DNA of 64,000 nucleotides from Tannerella serpentiformis (GCF_003033925.1 NZ_CP028365.1:496001-560000), one strand, 5' to 3'; counted from the stretch's first letter, positions 26,664 through 36,369 are shown. Numbers and translations are program-made. The notes: generated by a model from the letters alone, not told the origin.

Positions 26664-27061
26664 AAATAGAAAACGTGATGCGTTTTCTGGTAACATGGTA
26701 GGGGCGTATTGCATACGCCCCACAAACGTTCCATCTATGGAACGAATAACCTGAAAACGTGACGCGTTTTCTGATTATTAGATCCTTATATCCCAAAAAC
26801 GTATCACGTTTTGCGCATTCTCCATCATTGGTATGTCGTCCGGTGGGGCGTATGCAATACGCCCCTACATGGAACCCCGAAAAATCAACGCGTTTTCTGG
26901 TAACATGGTAGGGGCGTATTGCATACGCCCCACAAACGTTCTATCTATGGAATGAATAACCTAAAAACATATCATGTTTTGCGCATTCGCCATCCTCGGG
27001 ATGGTGTCCGGTGGGGCGTATGCAATACGCCCCTACCCTGACGGTCTAAAAATTATCGTGC

Positions 27062-27490
27062 CTAAACCTTGCTACTTAGTAGGAAGTGAAAAACGCGCCG
27101 CGTTTGGGACTTGCTACCTAGTAGGAAGTGAAAAACGCGCCGCGTTTGGGACTTGCTACCTAGTAGGAAGTGAAAAACGCGCCGCGTTTGGGACTTGCTA
27201 CCTAGTAGGAAGTGAAAAACGCGCCGCGTTTGGGACTTGCTACCTAGTAGGAAGTGCGAAACACGCCGCGTTTGGGACTTGCTACTTAGTTGGAAGTGAA
27301 AAACGCGCCGCGTTTGGGACTTGCTACCTAGTTGGAGGTGAAAAACGCGCCGCGTTTGGGACTTCCATCTTAGTTGGAAGTGAAAAACGCGCCGCGTTTG
27401 GGACTTCCATCTTAGTTGGAGGTGCAAAACGCGCCGCGTTTTAGTCTTCCATCTAAGATGGATGTTTTGCCTTCGCCGCGTTTTGCTGAT
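27062..27490. repeat. Tandem array, 42-bp unit, nine to ten copies, palindrome AAACGCGCCGCGTTT
   Basis: AAAACG (AAAC in one variant) starts at 27090, 27132, 27174, 27216, 27258, 27300, 27342, 27384 and 27426, each 42 bp apart, with a degenerate tenth copy near 27468. The spacer GGGACTTGCTACCTAGTAGG drifts to GGGACTTCCATCTTAGTTGG in the last copies. It continues the register of the lattice before it: 27090 minus 25242 is 44 x 42. It ends about 110 bp before the uvrA -7 element. Confidence 0.94.
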
Positions 27491-27599
27491 CAATCAAAGT
27501 ATTTTAATGTAAAACTTCGTGTAGATGGGGTCTTTTCCTTTTTTGAAGTGGTGCTTCTTTTTGAGATGGATAATCAGTGTATCAATGACTTATTCGACC

Positions 27600-27607
27600 T
27601 ACCTTTG
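27600..27607 (+). promoter_or_regulatory. -7 element (TACCTTTG) for uvrA; decides the start codon
   Basis: A perfect TAnnTTTG located inside the longest open frame of uvrA. Transcription from here begins near 27612, so methionine codons before it cannot be used from this promoter. The first available one is at 27650. Confidence 0.7.
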
Positions 27608-27649
27608 TGGCCACTTACATCAGACATAGATCTCATCACACGCAACAAA

Positions 27650-30469
27650 ATGACCGTATCCAAGATGAAAGAGGCCGTATGGCAAGACGATAATTGCATC
27701 CTTATCAAGGGAGCAAGGGTCAACAATCTGAAAAATATAGATGTACGTATCCCGAGAGACCGATTCGTGGTCATTACAGGGCTTTCGGGCAGCGGAAAGT
27801 CGTCGCTGGCTTTCGATACGCTCTATGCCGAGGGCCAACGTCGCTATGTGGAGAGTCTGTCGGCCTATGCCAGGCAGTTTCTTGGCCGAATGAGCAAGCC
27901 GGAATGTGATTATATTAAAGGTATACCCCCGGCCATTGCCATTGAGCAGAAAGTGAGCGTCCGGAATCCCCGATCGACGGTCGGGACGTCGACTGAAATC
28001 TATGATTACCTCCGATTGTTGTTCGCCAGACTGGGTCGTACTTTTTCGCCTGTCTCTGGACAGGAGGTGAAGAAGCATCAAGTGTCTGATGTAGTCGAAA
28101 AGGCGCTCTCCTACCCGACTGGCACTCGGTTGGCGGTCTATGCGCCGATCGTTTTGCCGGAAGGGAGGACGATGAAGGAGCAACTCGAGATCTTGCAAAA
28201 AGAGGGTTACACGAGAATAGAGGCGGGCGGGCGCGTGATGCGCCTTCAAGAGGTGTTGGAACAGGAAAAGTGGCCCACGGAAGGGGTATATATTTTGATT
28301 GACCGCCTCGAAGTGTCCGACGACAAGCTCTTTAGGAACAGATTAGCTGACTCCGTGGAAACGGCTTTCTACGAAGGGCATGAGACATGCCGCCTCAGCG
28401 TCTACGCTAAGCCTGGGGCCGATCCTGAGGTCCTCGAATTTTCCAAACGTTTCGAGGCTGACGGCCTGACGTTCGAGGAACCGACCGAGATGATGTTCAA
28501 TTTTAATAATCCGATGGGCGCCTGCCCGCAATGTGAGGGCTTCGGACGGGTAGTAGGTATCGATGAGGACCTTGTGATCCCGGATAAAAACCTGTCGGTC
28601 TATGAGGGCGCGGTCGCGTGCTGGAGGGGTGAGGTGATGGATCAGTGGCGACGCGATTTTATGCGGACGGCATCGAAAAAGGACTTCCCGATTCATCGTG
28701 CTTATTACGATCTAACGGATGAGGAGCGCCATCTGCTCTGGCATGGGGCAGAGGATGTGAATGGCATCGACGATTTTTTCGCAGACGTGGAGGTCAATGT
28801 GTATAAAATACAGTATCGCGTGTTGCTTGCGCGATATCGAGGAAAAACGACTTGCCCCACGTGCCACGGGACGCGCTTAAAACCCGAAGCGCTCTATGTC
28901 CGCGTCGGCGGACGGACAATCACCGAACTGGTATCTATGCCCATCACCGAACTACGTGCTTTTTTCTCCGATTTAAGGCTCAACGAGACCGAGGCAACGA
29001 TTGGAAAGCGACTATTGGCCGAGATCACGACCCGGATTCAGTACCTTCTCGATGTGGGACTCGGTTACCTGACGCTCGATCGCCTATCTGCGTCGCTTTC
29101 AGGCGGCGAGAGTCAGCGCGTCAGCCTATCCACCTCGCTGGGAAGTAGCCTCGTGGGCTCGCTTTATATACTCGACGAACCGAGCATTGGTCTCCATCCG
29201 CACAATACGGATCAATTGATCCGAGTGCTCCGGCAATTGCAGACGCAGGGCAACACGGTCGTCGTAGTAGAGCATGACGAGGAGATTATTCGGGCTGCGG
29301 ATTACATTATTGACATCGGCCCAGCCGCGGGAAGGCTTGGTGGCGAGGTGATATATCAAGGCCCGGTCAGCGAAATAGAAAAAGGCGCCAAGGAGAGCTT
29401 CACCGTGCGCTATCTGACGGGGGAAGAGCAGATTGAAGCCCCCGACGCGCCTCGGCTCTGGAACGAATTTATCGAAGTACGGGGCGCTCGGAAAAACAAT
29501 CTGAAGCAAATCGATGTCAAGTTCCCACTTCACGCCATGACGGTCGTTACCGGGGTCAGTGGGTCGGGAAAAAGCTCGCTCGTTCGGGATATTTTGTATG
29601 AGGGATTGAAACAACTCTTAGACGATGCGCCTCTAACCGTGGAGTGCCTCGCTATCGAGGGCGATGTGCAGCATATCAAGAACATAGAGTTCATAGATCA
29701 AAATTCGATCGGGAAAAGTTCGCGGTCAAATCCCGTCACTTATATCGGGGCGTACGAAGAAATACGGAAACTCTTTGCCGAACAACCGCTTTCGAAGCAA
29801 ATGGGTTACACACCAGCCCATTTCTCGTTCAATAAGGAGGGAGGTCGCTGCGAGGAGTGCAAAGGCGAGGGACGGATCACGGTCGAAATGCAGTTTATGG
29901 CCGACATCACGCTCGAGTGTGAGGCTTGTCACGGGCGGAGGTTCAACGCCGACACGCTGGAGGTGGAATATCACGGGGTGAACATTTACGACGTGCTCGA
30001 GATGACGGTTGCACAGGCAATGGAGTTCTTCAGCGCGCAGAAGGACGACAAACAAGCCAAGAAAATAGTCGCTCGCTTGACGCCTTTGCAAGAAGTAGGC
30101 TTGGGGTATATCAAACTCGGGCAATCCTCGTCGACCCTATCTGGAGGCGAGAACCAGCGCGTCAAATTGGCCTACTATTTAGGGTTAGAGAAGCAGCATC
30201 CGGCGACGATGTTCATCTTCGACGAACCTACGACTGGCCTTCATTTCCACGATATTAAGACCCTACTCAAAGCCTTCTCCGATCTGATCCGCCTGGGGCA
30301 CACGGTAGTTATTATTGAGCACCATCCGGACGTAATCAAGTGTGCCGACTACGTCATTGACCTCGGTCCCGAAGGCGGGAAAGCCGGTGGACACCTGATC
30401 TGTGCCGGCACCCCGCGCGAGATTGCCGCCTGCCCCGAGTCCCTAACCGGCCGCTACCTCAAACTTTAG
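27650..30469 (+). CDS. uvrA: Excinuclease ABC subunit A
   Basis: From the ATG at 27650 the protein has 939 residues, the usual UvrA size. An in-frame ATG at 27416 would add 78 residues with no family similarity, partly coded by the repeat array. It carries two ABC modules: Walker [10 protein letters not shown] and GVSGSGKSS, signatures SGGESQR and SGGENQR, and Walker [12 protein letters not shown] and FDEPTTGLH. Cysteine zinc modules CPQC, CPTC...CHGT and CEEC...CEAC are visible. It recognises bulky DNA lesions in nucleotide excision repair with UvrB. A second possible start, ATG at 27665, also fits ([10 protein letters not shown]). Confidence 0.96.
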   Translation: MTVSKMKEAVWQDDNCILIKGARVNNLKNIDVRIPRDRFVVITGLSGSGKSSLAFDTLYAEGQRRYVESLSAYARQFLGRMSKPECDYIKGIPPAIAIEQKVSVRNPRSTVGTSTEIYDYLRLLFARLGRTFSPVSGQEVKKHQVSDVVEKALSYPTGTRLAVYAPIVLPEGRTMKEQLEILQKEGYTRIEAGGRVMRLQEVLEQEKWPTEGVYILIDRLEVSDDKLFRNRLADSVETAFYEGHETCRLSVYAKPGADPEVLEFSKRFEADGLTFEEPTEMMFNFNNPMGACPQCEGFGRVVGIDEDLVIPDKNLSVYEGAVACWRGEVMDQWRRDFMRTASKKDFPIHRAYYDLTDEERHLLWHGAEDVNGIDDFFADVEVNVYKIQYRVLLARYRGKTTCPTCHGTRLKPEALYVRVGGRTITELVSMPITELRAFFSDLRLNETEATIGKRLLAEITTRIQYLLDVGLGYLTLDRLSASLSGGESQRVSLSTSLGSSLVGSLYILDEPSIGLHPHNTDQLIRVLRQLQTQGNTVVVVEHDEEIIRAADYIIDIGPAAGRLGGEVIYQGPVSEIEKGAKESFTVRYLTGEEQIEAPDAPRLWNEFIEVRGARKNNLKQIDVKFPLHAMTVVTGVSGSGKSSLVRDILYEGLKQLLDDAPLTVECLAIEGDVQHIKNIEFIDQNSIGKSSRSNPVTYIGAYEEIRKLFAEQPLSKQMGYTPAHFSFNKEGGRCEECKGEGRITVEMQFMADITLECEACHGRRFNADTLEVEYHGVNIYDVLEMTVAQAMEFFSAQKDDKQAKKIVARLTPLQEVGLGYIKLGQSSSTLSGGENQRVKLAYYLGLEKQHPATMFIFDEPTTGLHFHDIKTLLKAFSDLIRLGHTVVIIEHHPDVIKCADYVIDLGPEGGKAGGHLICAGTPREIAACPESLTGRYLKL

Positions 30470-30529
30470 CAACTCATCAACGGTATATGTCCGCGATCGA
30501 TCCACGGTTCGGGCCATTCGTTCCATAAA

Positions 30530-31008
30530 TGGAACGTTTGTAGGGCGTATGCAATACGCCCCTACCTTGTTACCCGAAAACGTATCGATTTTTCAGGTCT
30601 CTGTGTAGGGGCGTATTGCATACGCCCCACCAGACGCCATTTTAATGATGGCGGATGCCGAAAACGTGATACATTTTTGGGGTACAAGGATCTAATAATC
30701 CCCAAACGCATCACGTTTTGGGCATTCATATTCAATGAATAATGGGAATGCGGTTCATTTTTCAGATATAACGATCTATTAATCCCAATACGCGGTACGT
30801 TTTCTGAATATATTGATCTTGGAGAATAAAAATCAGGGGCTTTGCCCTCATACCCCTACCTTCTTTTCTTTCCTTGATGAAAGAAAAGAAGGCAAAAGAA
30901 AATCAAGGCCTCTGCCGAGGCCGAGGAAGTTGACCGGGTACATGATTTACCTTGAAAATGTACCGTGTTTTGGGCATACATATTCCATGTATCCCTAAAA
31001 ACACACCG
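30530..31008. repeat. 42-bp lattice and hairpin element between convergent uvrA and phosphopantetheinyl transferase genes
   Basis: AAAACG-type palindromes start at 30577, 30661, 30703, 30745 (degenerate), 30787, 30955 and 30998, in steps of 84, 42, 42, 42, 168 and 43 bp. The 168-bp gap holds a composite hairpin element (about 30825-30945, CTTTTCTTTCCTTGATGAAAGAAAAG and a GGCC stem). Two GCGTATGC palindromes lie at 30543 and 30607. Confidence 0.9.
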
Positions 31009-31010
31009 CG

Positions 31011-31640
31011 CTACCCCCTCCTACTCCACGTGAGTACGTAGTCCGAGGTGAGGGAGAAGTCTATTTTGAAGGTGTATGTGTTCGGCGTGAGCGTTTCGTG
31101 GACTGTTAGCTGGTTGGAAGCGGGTTCGTAGGCCACGATACGCACTCCTCGGAGCCAGTCAGACGACCCCAGACGGAGCATTTTGAATGCCGCCTCCTTG
31201 GCACTCCAGCAGACCGTCAGCCGACGGACATCATCCGTGTTCGGGCCGCCGATGAGCGCCAGTTCATCCCTATCCAGAAAGCGGTCACGCAGCCCGACAA
31301 TGCGCGGACGGAACCGTTCGATGTCAATACCGACGACCGTGTCGCGGGAACAGATGGCTGCGGCGTAGTGTCTCGTATGTGAGAAGCTGACGTGCCATCC
31401 ATCGACCTCGGGGTAGCCTTCGGGGCGATAGTTGACGGTCGGTTCATAGCCGAGTAGGGCTCGCAACAGCGCGCGAACGGCTAACCATTCCGTGCGACGG
31501 CCCTCCGCGCGGACATTTTCGAGAAAATCTCGGTAGGCATCACGTCGCTCCAGCCCGTCGAGCAACTCCAATCCTGTTTCGTCTATGCGCCACAGTCCCC
31601 ATCGGCACTTCGACCGCGTATGAATTTCAAGCAATGGCAC
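31011..31640 (-). CDS. 4'-phosphopantetheinyl transferase superfamily protein
   Basis: The 209-residue protein shows the Sfp-type motifs: HVSFSHT(R), VGIDIER with the magnesium-binding Asp/Glu, and CWSAKEAAFK. It transfers the phosphopantetheine arm of CoA to carrier proteins in the cytosol. Whether it serves the fatty-acid carrier (AcpS role) or a secondary-metabolite carrier is not clear; no synthase is nearby. It begins 13 bases after gldD and is the last gene of the ssb-gldE-gldD cluster. Confidence 0.92.
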   Translation of the reverse strand: MPLLEIHTRSKCRWGLWRIDETGLELLDGLERRDAYRDFLENVRAEGRRTEWLAVRALLRALLGYEPTVNYRPEGYPEVDGWHVSFSHTRHYAAAICSRDTVVGIDIERFRPRIVGLRDRFLDRDELALIGGPNTDDVRRLTVCWSAKEAAFKMLRLGSSDWLRGVRIVAYEPASNQLTVHETLTPNTYTFKIDFSLTSDYVLTWSRRG

Positions 31641-31653
31641 GGTAAGGGGGTAC

Positions 31654-32235
31654 TTATTTCCAACGAAAGGTTTGGATCAGCACGGCGACGTCTCTAAGGA
31701 GGTAATCAGTCAGCGGCGCGACAGAGTCGGGGCTCACACGGTCGGAGTAATAGAGCGCGCCCTGAAAAAAGTGGGCTGCACTGTCGGTGAGCATGAAGCG
31801 GATAGGCGCGGGCGAATCTCCCTCGATGCGAAATAGGACGCCGTAGACGCGTGCGTCGGGATCCTCGTAGACTTGTTCGGTAACGGCGTGCACGTCGCGG
31901 ACACTCCGGCGGACAAGCTCGCGACATTCGTCGGTGGCGGCGGCTAAGGTGGCCGAGGTAATGGCTGCCCCGCTGCAATAGATCGTTACGCCCCACTTGG
32001 GGTAGGTAATGTTGAGTCGGTCGTCAGCTTCACCGACGGGGGGAAGCTCCACATTCGCAAGGCGAGAGAAACGAAAGGTGTAGGGACGGCCTAGCGCGGA
32101 AAATTCGGCGTATCGTGGCGCGGGTAAGTCGATGCGCAGCATGCCGCGGGGCTTTGGCATGGGTGCATTGCAGGCCGTGAAGAGGGAAAAAAGGACTGCA
32201 CAGAGGGTGACGAGAGTAGTCGGCCGCGGCTTCAT
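31654..32235 (-). CDS. gldD: Gliding motility lipoprotein GldD
   Basis: The 193-residue protein has a lipoprotein signal with Cys22 (SLFTAC) followed by the GldD hallmark MPKPRGMLRIDLPAPRY. GldD works with GldE and the type IX secretion/gliding machinery in the Bacteroidetes envelope. Non-gliding oral members also keep it. Its first bases overlap the end of the DUF4180 gene by four. Confidence 0.92.
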   Translation of the reverse strand: MKPRPTTLVTLCAVLFSLFTACNAPMPKPRGMLRIDLPAPRYAEFSALGRPYTFRFSRLANVELPPVGEADDRLNITYPKWGVTIYCSGAAITSATLAAATDECRELVRRSVRDVHAVTEQVYEDPDARVYGVLFRIEGDSPAPIRFMLTDSAAHFFQGALYYSDRVSPDSVAPLTDYLLRDVAVLIQTFRWK

Positions 32236-32594
32236 GGCTTGGACAGTAGTTGGAGCGCCTCCGGAAGGGTACAGACGAAGTTCACTTGTCGTCCCTTGTT
32301 GCTTTCTCGGATAAAATCCTGCAAACTCTGGCTTGGAAACTTGGAAAAGTCGCCAATCAAGACCAATGGGAAACGATAGTTCGAGAATTTTTGAAGGATC
32401 TCGCCAGCCATTTTCGTTTTTAAGTCGAAGAATGCGGGGGTGACTTGCCCCTCATGCAGAATGAGTCCGTTGTAACCCTGATAATAGAGATCGCCCATCA
32501 GGTTCAAGGCATCTTCCGTGCTATGTATGACGATTCCGGATGCCTGTATCTCGGCGATTTTCTTGTTTCCGGCCTGGTGTACTGCTAAGTTCAT
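32232..32594 (-). CDS. DUF4180 domain protein
   Basis: The 120-residue soluble protein matches the DUF4180 layout (SGIVIHSTEDALNLMGDLYY, then LHEGQVTPAFFDLKTKMAGE). Its biochemical role is unknown. It sits between gldE and gldD, genes that are more often directly adjacent, and overlaps gldD by four bases, so it is almost certainly co-expressed with them. Confidence 0.9.
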   Translation of the reverse strand: MNLAVHQAGNKKIAEIQASGIVIHSTEDALNLMGDLYYQGYNGLILHEGQVTPAFFDLKTKMAGEILQKFSNYRFPLVLIGDFSKFPSQSLQDFIRESNKGRQVNFVCTLPEALQLLSKP

Positions 32595-32646
32595 TATGCG
32601 CTTGTTTTTCTTGAGAAAGAATGGGAGGTGGAAGCCCCCTCGTGCA

Positions 32647-33963
32647 TCACGCTTTCGTGTTCTCGGCGGGTGACGTGAGGAGGCGATAGAATTTTACCTT
32701 GAGCACACGACGTTCATTGGCCTCAAGCACGCGAAAACGGTAGTGTCCATAGTCAATCGTCTCGCGACGTCGGGGCAGCGTGCCCTTGATTTTGAGTAGC
32801 AAGCCGGTGAGCGTCTCGACGTCCTCAGTCAAATCGCCAAACTCTTCCTCGTCGATGTCGGTTTCGCGAAAGAAATCGTTGAGTTGCGTCTTCCCCTCGA
32901 AAATGTAGCTACCGTCAGGCAGTCGGAAGAAGGGTTTTTGCTCCGTGTCGTACTCGTCACTGATGTCGCCCACGATTTCCTCGATAATATCCTCCATCGT
33001 TACCAGTCCGGAGGCGCAACCGAACTCGTCGACGACGATGGCAATGTGCACTTTGTTGGTTCGGAACTCTTCGAGGAGGTCTTCGATCTTCTTCGTTTCC
33101 GGAACGAAGTAGGCGGGGCGGATCAATTTCTGCCAGTTGAAGTCTTGCGGATCGCGGATGTAGAGCAGAAGGTCCTTGGCGTACAAAATGCCGGTGATGT
33201 TGTCGTCCGACTCTTCATAGATGGGGATGCGCGAGAAGCCGCTGCGGATAATGAGGTCGAGGGCCTCCTGAAACGTGCAATGGGCGCTGATCGCTTTCAT
33301 GTCCATGCGGGAGACCATGATCTCGTCGGCCGTCTTGTTGTAAAACTGCCCGATCTCCTCGAGCATTTCGTGCTCATCGGCCGACTCTTTGGAGAGGATC
33401 GTGGCGGGTTCACTAGTTGCCACCTCGTTGCGATGCATGGCGTTCGAAGGGGCGACGGCTAATCGGCGACTGATGGGCGAACAGAGAAAATCGATGAACT
33501 TCAATACGGGTGCGATGGTCCGCGCCACGCGCAGATGGCCCTTCCTAAGCAGCCATCTCGGCACAAGTCCGCAGCAAAGGCACATCAAAAGGCTACCAAC
33601 AAGGATCACCGACACGCATCCGACTGCCGACTGCAAGGCATCCGGCCACAACAACGCCACGCCATACAATCCGACTGTGCCAATGGCTAACGTCACGAGC
33701 GACTGGACGGCGGCCAGTGAGAAACGCGTCTGCTGCGGGCGATCAGACAATAAATGGAGGAAACGATCGGCAGGATTCTTCTCCTCACGCACCTCACTCA
33801 ACTCTTCCAGGGTGAGCGCAAAGAGTGCGCGCCCACCCGCAGCAATTGCGCAAGCGAGAATCAGGAGAATACAGAGGATGACACAACAAAGGATGGCGTC
33901 CGGAACCGTCCATCCGGGGGCTGCTATTTGCAGCGAAAGGGGCGGGAAATAGTCTGAATCCAA
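32647..33963 (-). CDS. gldE: Gliding motility-associated protein GldE (CNNM/CBS, CorC-type domain)
   Basis: The 438-residue protein has three to four N-terminal membrane segments (about 22-45, 85-110, 117-137). A tandem CBS pair follows (MVSRMDMKAI, then VVDEFGCASGLVTMEDIIEEIVGDI), and then a CorC/HlyC transporter-associated domain (about 350-430). The arrangement resembles magnesium/cobalt efflux proteins. Identification as GldE rests on this architecture and on its position between ssb and gldD, the conserved order in Bacteroidetes. Confidence 0.93.
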   Translation of the reverse strand: MDSDYFPPLSLQIAAPGWTVPDAILCCVILCILLILACAIAAGGRALFALTLEELSEVREEKNPADRFLHLLSDRPQQTRFSLAAVQSLVTLAIGTVGLYGVALLWPDALQSAVGCVSVILVGSLLMCLCCGLVPRWLLRKGHLRVARTIAPVLKFIDFLCSPISRRLAVAPSNAMHRNEVATSEPATILSKESADEHEMLEEIGQFYNKTADEIMVSRMDMKAISAHCTFQEALDLIIRSGFSRIPIYEESDDNITGILYAKDLLLYIRDPQDFNWQKLIRPAYFVPETKKIEDLLEEFRTNKVHIAIVVDEFGCASGLVTMEDIIEEIVGDISDEYDTEQKPFFRLPDGSYIFEGKTQLNDFFRETDIDEEEFGDLTEDVETLTGLLLKIKGTLPRRRETIDYGHYRFRVLEANERRVLKVKFYRLLTSPAENTKA

Positions 33964-33981
33964 GGAATGAGGGGGCTAAGG

Positions 33982-34497
33982 TTAGAAGGGCAAATCGTCC
34001 ACCGGATCAGCGTCGGCGGGAGAGATCGGCTCGAGACCGGAGGCGGATGTCGTCGGTGTAGGTTCGGACTTGGCGGCGAAAGCATGCACTTCGGCGGCAG
34101 CGTCAGCCGGCTGGGTGGCGGCAGATGGGTCGCCCGCGTGTTCGGCATCCTGCGGACGGCGTCCACCGAGGGAAAAGAACTCAATGCGATCGGCGTAGAT
34201 CTCTGTGATGTAGCGCTTGTTGCCCGAGGCATCGTCGTAGCTGCGGGTGCGGATCTTGCCTTCGACGTACACGAGCGATCCCTTATGGACGTGGCGCTCT
34301 ACGAAGAGTGCACGATCGCGGCCGGCGACGATGTTGTGCCATTCGGTGCGCTCCGGGATCTCTGTGCCGTTGGCCAGGCGGTATCCGCGTTCGTTGGTAG
34401 CCAGCGTGAAGTTGGCTACGGCGTTCCCGCTGTCAAAGTAGCGGACGTCGGGTTCGCGCCCCACGTTTCCAATGAGGATGACTTTGTTCAGTGACAT
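33982..34497 (-). CDS. ssb: Single-stranded DNA-binding protein
   Basis: The 171-residue protein has an OB fold from residue 1 to about 110 (MSLNKVILIGNVGREPDVRY) and an acidic, proline-rich tail ending in DDLPF, the conserved partner-binding tip. It coats single-stranded DNA in replication and repair. A TACTTTTG -7 element lies about 33 bp upstream, so ssb can start the gldE-DUF4180-gldD mRNA. Confidence 0.96.
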   Translation of the reverse strand: MSLNKVILIGNVGREPDVRYFDSGNAVANFTLATNERGYRLANGTEIPERTEWHNIVAGRDRALFVERHVHKGSLVYVEGKIRTRSYDDASGNKRYITEIYADRIEFFSLGGRRPQDAEHAGDPSAATQPADAAAEVHAFAAKSEPTPTTSASGLEPISPADADPVDDLPF

Positions 34498-34529
34498 AGT
34501 TATCAGTCTTTTTTATCGTTTAAGTGCGC

Positions 34530-34537
34530 CAAAAGTA
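34530..34537 (-). promoter_or_regulatory. -7 element (TACTTTTG) for ssb and downstream gld genes
   Basis: A perfect minus-strand TAnnTTTG, with a leader of about 28 nt to ssb. It lies between mutY and ssb. Confidence 0.65.
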
Positions 34538-34572
34538 TGGCTTAGAATAGGATCGCACAAAGCGGGGAGCGG

Positions 34573-35646
34573 TCAGTGGCCGTCGACGTGGATACGATCG
34601 ATGAGTAGCGTGATGAGCCGCGGGAGGGGATAGCGATCCAGCTCGGCGCGCGAGGTGTGGGTGAGGCGGAGGAGGGCCTCGGAGGGGTGTTGGATGCGGG
34701 CGAGGTAGCAGGTGGCGTGGAGGATGCGATGGGTGAGGACGTGGCGGACGTCGGCGGCGACAAGCGCAAACTGCGTGCTGCCCGTGTCGGCGAAGAGCGC
34801 GCGGAAGTCGTCCGTACCCATGAGCGCGTCGAGGTCGGCGGGGGCGGACGTCTCGATGAGCGGGAGTTCGAAGAGGCCTTGCCAGATGTCGCCCGCGGGC
34901 CGTCGGCGGAGGAAGAGGTCGTCACCCGTGGTGACGTAGAAATAATGGAAGTAACGGTCGACGGTCTTCGTGCGGTGCTGCTTGACGGGGAAGCGCTCCG
35001 GTGTGCCGGCGGCATGGGCGGCGCAACGCGCGGCGAGCGGGCAGACGCTGCAATCGGGGTTGCGGGGGACGCACTGCAGGGCGCCGAACTCCATGATGGC
35101 TTGGTTGTGTTCGCCGGCATGATCGGGCGGGAGGAGGCTGCGGGCCAGATCGTTGTAGAGGCGTCGGCCGGCGGAGGTGTCGGTGGGCGTGTCGAGGGCG
35201 AAGAGTCGGCCGATGACGCGCAACACATTCCCGTCGACGACGGCATACGGGGCGCCGGTGGCGAAGGAGACGATGGCGGCGGCCGTGTAGTCGCCGATGC
35301 CGCTGAGGGAGCGGACGTCGGCATACGCCGTCGGGAAGCGCCCGGCGAAGCGATCGCGGACGTCGCGCGCAGCAGCGTGAAGGTTGCGGGCGCGGGAGTA
35401 GTAGCCGAGGCCCTGCCAGAGCCGGAGGACGTCCTGCTCGGCGGCGTCGGCCAGGGCGCGGACGTCGGGGAAGCGCTCGAGGAAGCGGTGGTAATAGTCC
35501 ATCCCCTGCGCCACACGGGTCTGCTGGAGGATGACCTCGGAGATCCAGATGCGGTAGGGGTCGCGGGTGTCGCGCCAGGGGAGCGCGCGGCGGTGCGTGT
35601 CGTACCACCGGCAGAGCGTGCGGCTCACGTCATAATCGTTAGGCAT
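34573..35646 (-). CDS. mutY: A/G-specific adenine glycosylase
   Basis: The 357-residue enzyme has the helix-hairpin-helix core (VRSLSGIGDYTAAAIVSF) with catalytic Asp in VVDGNVLRV. The 4Fe-4S cluster cysteines occur as C-x6-C-x2-C-x5-C (CVPRNPDCSVCPLAARC), and the C-terminal NUDIX-like domain reads 8-oxoG. It removes adenine opposite 8-oxoguanine. It precedes ssb on the same strand by 75 bp. The second half is very GC-rich. Confidence 0.95.
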   Translation of the reverse strand: MPNDYDVSRTLCRWYDTHRRALPWRDTRDPYRIWISEVILQQTRVAQGMDYYHRFLERFPDVRALADAAEQDVLRLWQGLGYYSRARNLHAAARDVRDRFAGRFPTAYADVRSLSGIGDYTAAAIVSFATGAPYAVVDGNVLRVIGRLFALDTPTDTSAGRRLYNDLARSLLPPDHAGEHNQAIMEFGALQCVPRNPDCSVCPLAARCAAHAAGTPERFPVKQHRTKTVDRYFHYFYVTTGDDLFLRRRPAGDIWQGLFELPLIETSAPADLDALMGTDDFRALFADTGSTQFALVAADVRHVLTHRILHATCYLARIQHPSEALLRLTHTSRAELDRYPLPRLITLLIDRIHVDGH

Positions 35647-35682
35647 GGGGTGATGTGTGAAACGAGGCGTTGTTTAGCAAAG

Positions 35683-35734
35683 AAAGTGCCAACGGCCTCC
35701 CCGGATCATCTCCGGTTGTGGCCATTGGCACTTT
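35683..35734 (-). terminator. Terminator after the 35779 gene
   Basis: AAAGTGCCAA(T/C)GGCC and GGCC(G/A)TTGGCACTTT arms form a long stem; on the minus strand the stem is followed by TTTCTTTG. It separates the hypothetical gene from mutY. Confidence 0.72.
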
Positions 35735-35778
35735 AAGACGGCTTCGGGCGGCTGCGACCGCCGACTAAACGACCCTCC

Positions 35779-36369
35779 TTATTCCTCCGGCAGATGGATG
35801 TCCGGATCGCCGCCCGTACCCGGTTTCTTCGGCGTGTCCGGCTTCTTCGGGTCGGCGGGCTTTTTGGGGTCGGCGGGCTGCTTCGGGTCGGCAGGCTTGT
35901 TGGGATCGTCTTTCGACTTCTTGTTTGGACGCTCGTAGCGCTTACTCATCTCAGCTACAAGGGCTTTCACGGCAGCGTTCTTACCGCTGGCCGATTTCAA
36001 GTACTCATAAACCTCGTCTGCGGCCTTTATTGCGTCGGCCGATGCGCCATAGATGGTATCGTCAATCTTCTCAAGCAGCGAGGCCACGTCTACACGGATC
36101 TTCCACAGCTTGTTAATCAACTCGATGTCCTTTGCCATCTCAGCCTTGTTGAAGGAAGAGAGCAGATACTCCGAAAAAGATTCAGCGCCGTTCAATGCCA
36201 GGTTGACAAATTCGACACTTTTATGTCCCATCACTCTTGTCCTCCTTCTTTCTTCCGCACTCAATACGATCAAGAATGGAAGAGCGGTTGCGATGTCTCC
36301 AAGACCCTTCTTTACAGCGGTCATTGCTTCATCCGTTATGGATGCTGATACTAAATTTTTCCGTGCCAT
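35779..36369 (-). CDS. Hypothetical helical protein with Lys/Pro tail ending DPDIHLPEE
   Basis: I do not recognise the family. Residues 1-145 are predicted mostly helical, without signal peptide (MARKNLVSASITDEAMTAVK start, then GLGDIATALPFLIVL). Residues about 146-190 are a spacer of five-residue units (PADPK, PADPKK). The last residues read GGDPDIHLPEE. Nearly the same motif appears twice in the tail of the DUF6261 protein at 46581-47534 (DPDIHLPEKEE and PEIHLPKE), though the bodies differ. A TATCTTTA element is at 36394-36401. Confidence 0.75.
   Translation of the reverse strand: MARKNLVSASITDEAMTAVKKGLGDIATALPFLIVLSAEERRRTRVMGHKSVEFVNLALNGAESFSEYLLSSFNKAEMAKDIELINKLWKIRVDVASLLEKIDDTIYGASADAIKAADEVYEYLKSASGKNAAVKALVAEMSKRYERPNKKSKDDPNKPADPKQPADPKKPADPKKPDTPKKPGTGGDPDIHLPEE

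Larger units (their letters stand above)
25233..27060. repeat. 42-bp lattice with AAAACG-CGTTTT palindromes and interspersed hairpin elements
   Basis: Palindromes of the type AAAACGTGATGCGTTTT start at 25242, 25284, 25368, 25662, 25704, 25746, 25789, 25873, 25956, 25998, 26040, 26208, 26251, 26335, 26418, 26460, 26502, 26670, 26754, 26796, 26881 and 26964. The gaps are 42, 84, 168 or 294 bp, within one base. Composite hairpin elements fill the 168- and 294-bp gaps, and GCGTATGC palindromes sit in the 84-bp gaps. No gene is supported in the stretch. Confidence 0.93.

Noticed and set aside
26974-27444. Open frame of 156 codons with a 14-residue repeat (LVGSEKRAAFGTCY)
   Set aside because: It is the 42-bp array read in one frame; the frame stays open because 42 is divisible by three. 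No start context, no family, and the opposite strand is open as well.
27416-27649. Extended N-terminus of UvrA
   Set aside because: Upstream codons come from the repeat array and the promoter lies inside them; no family similarity.
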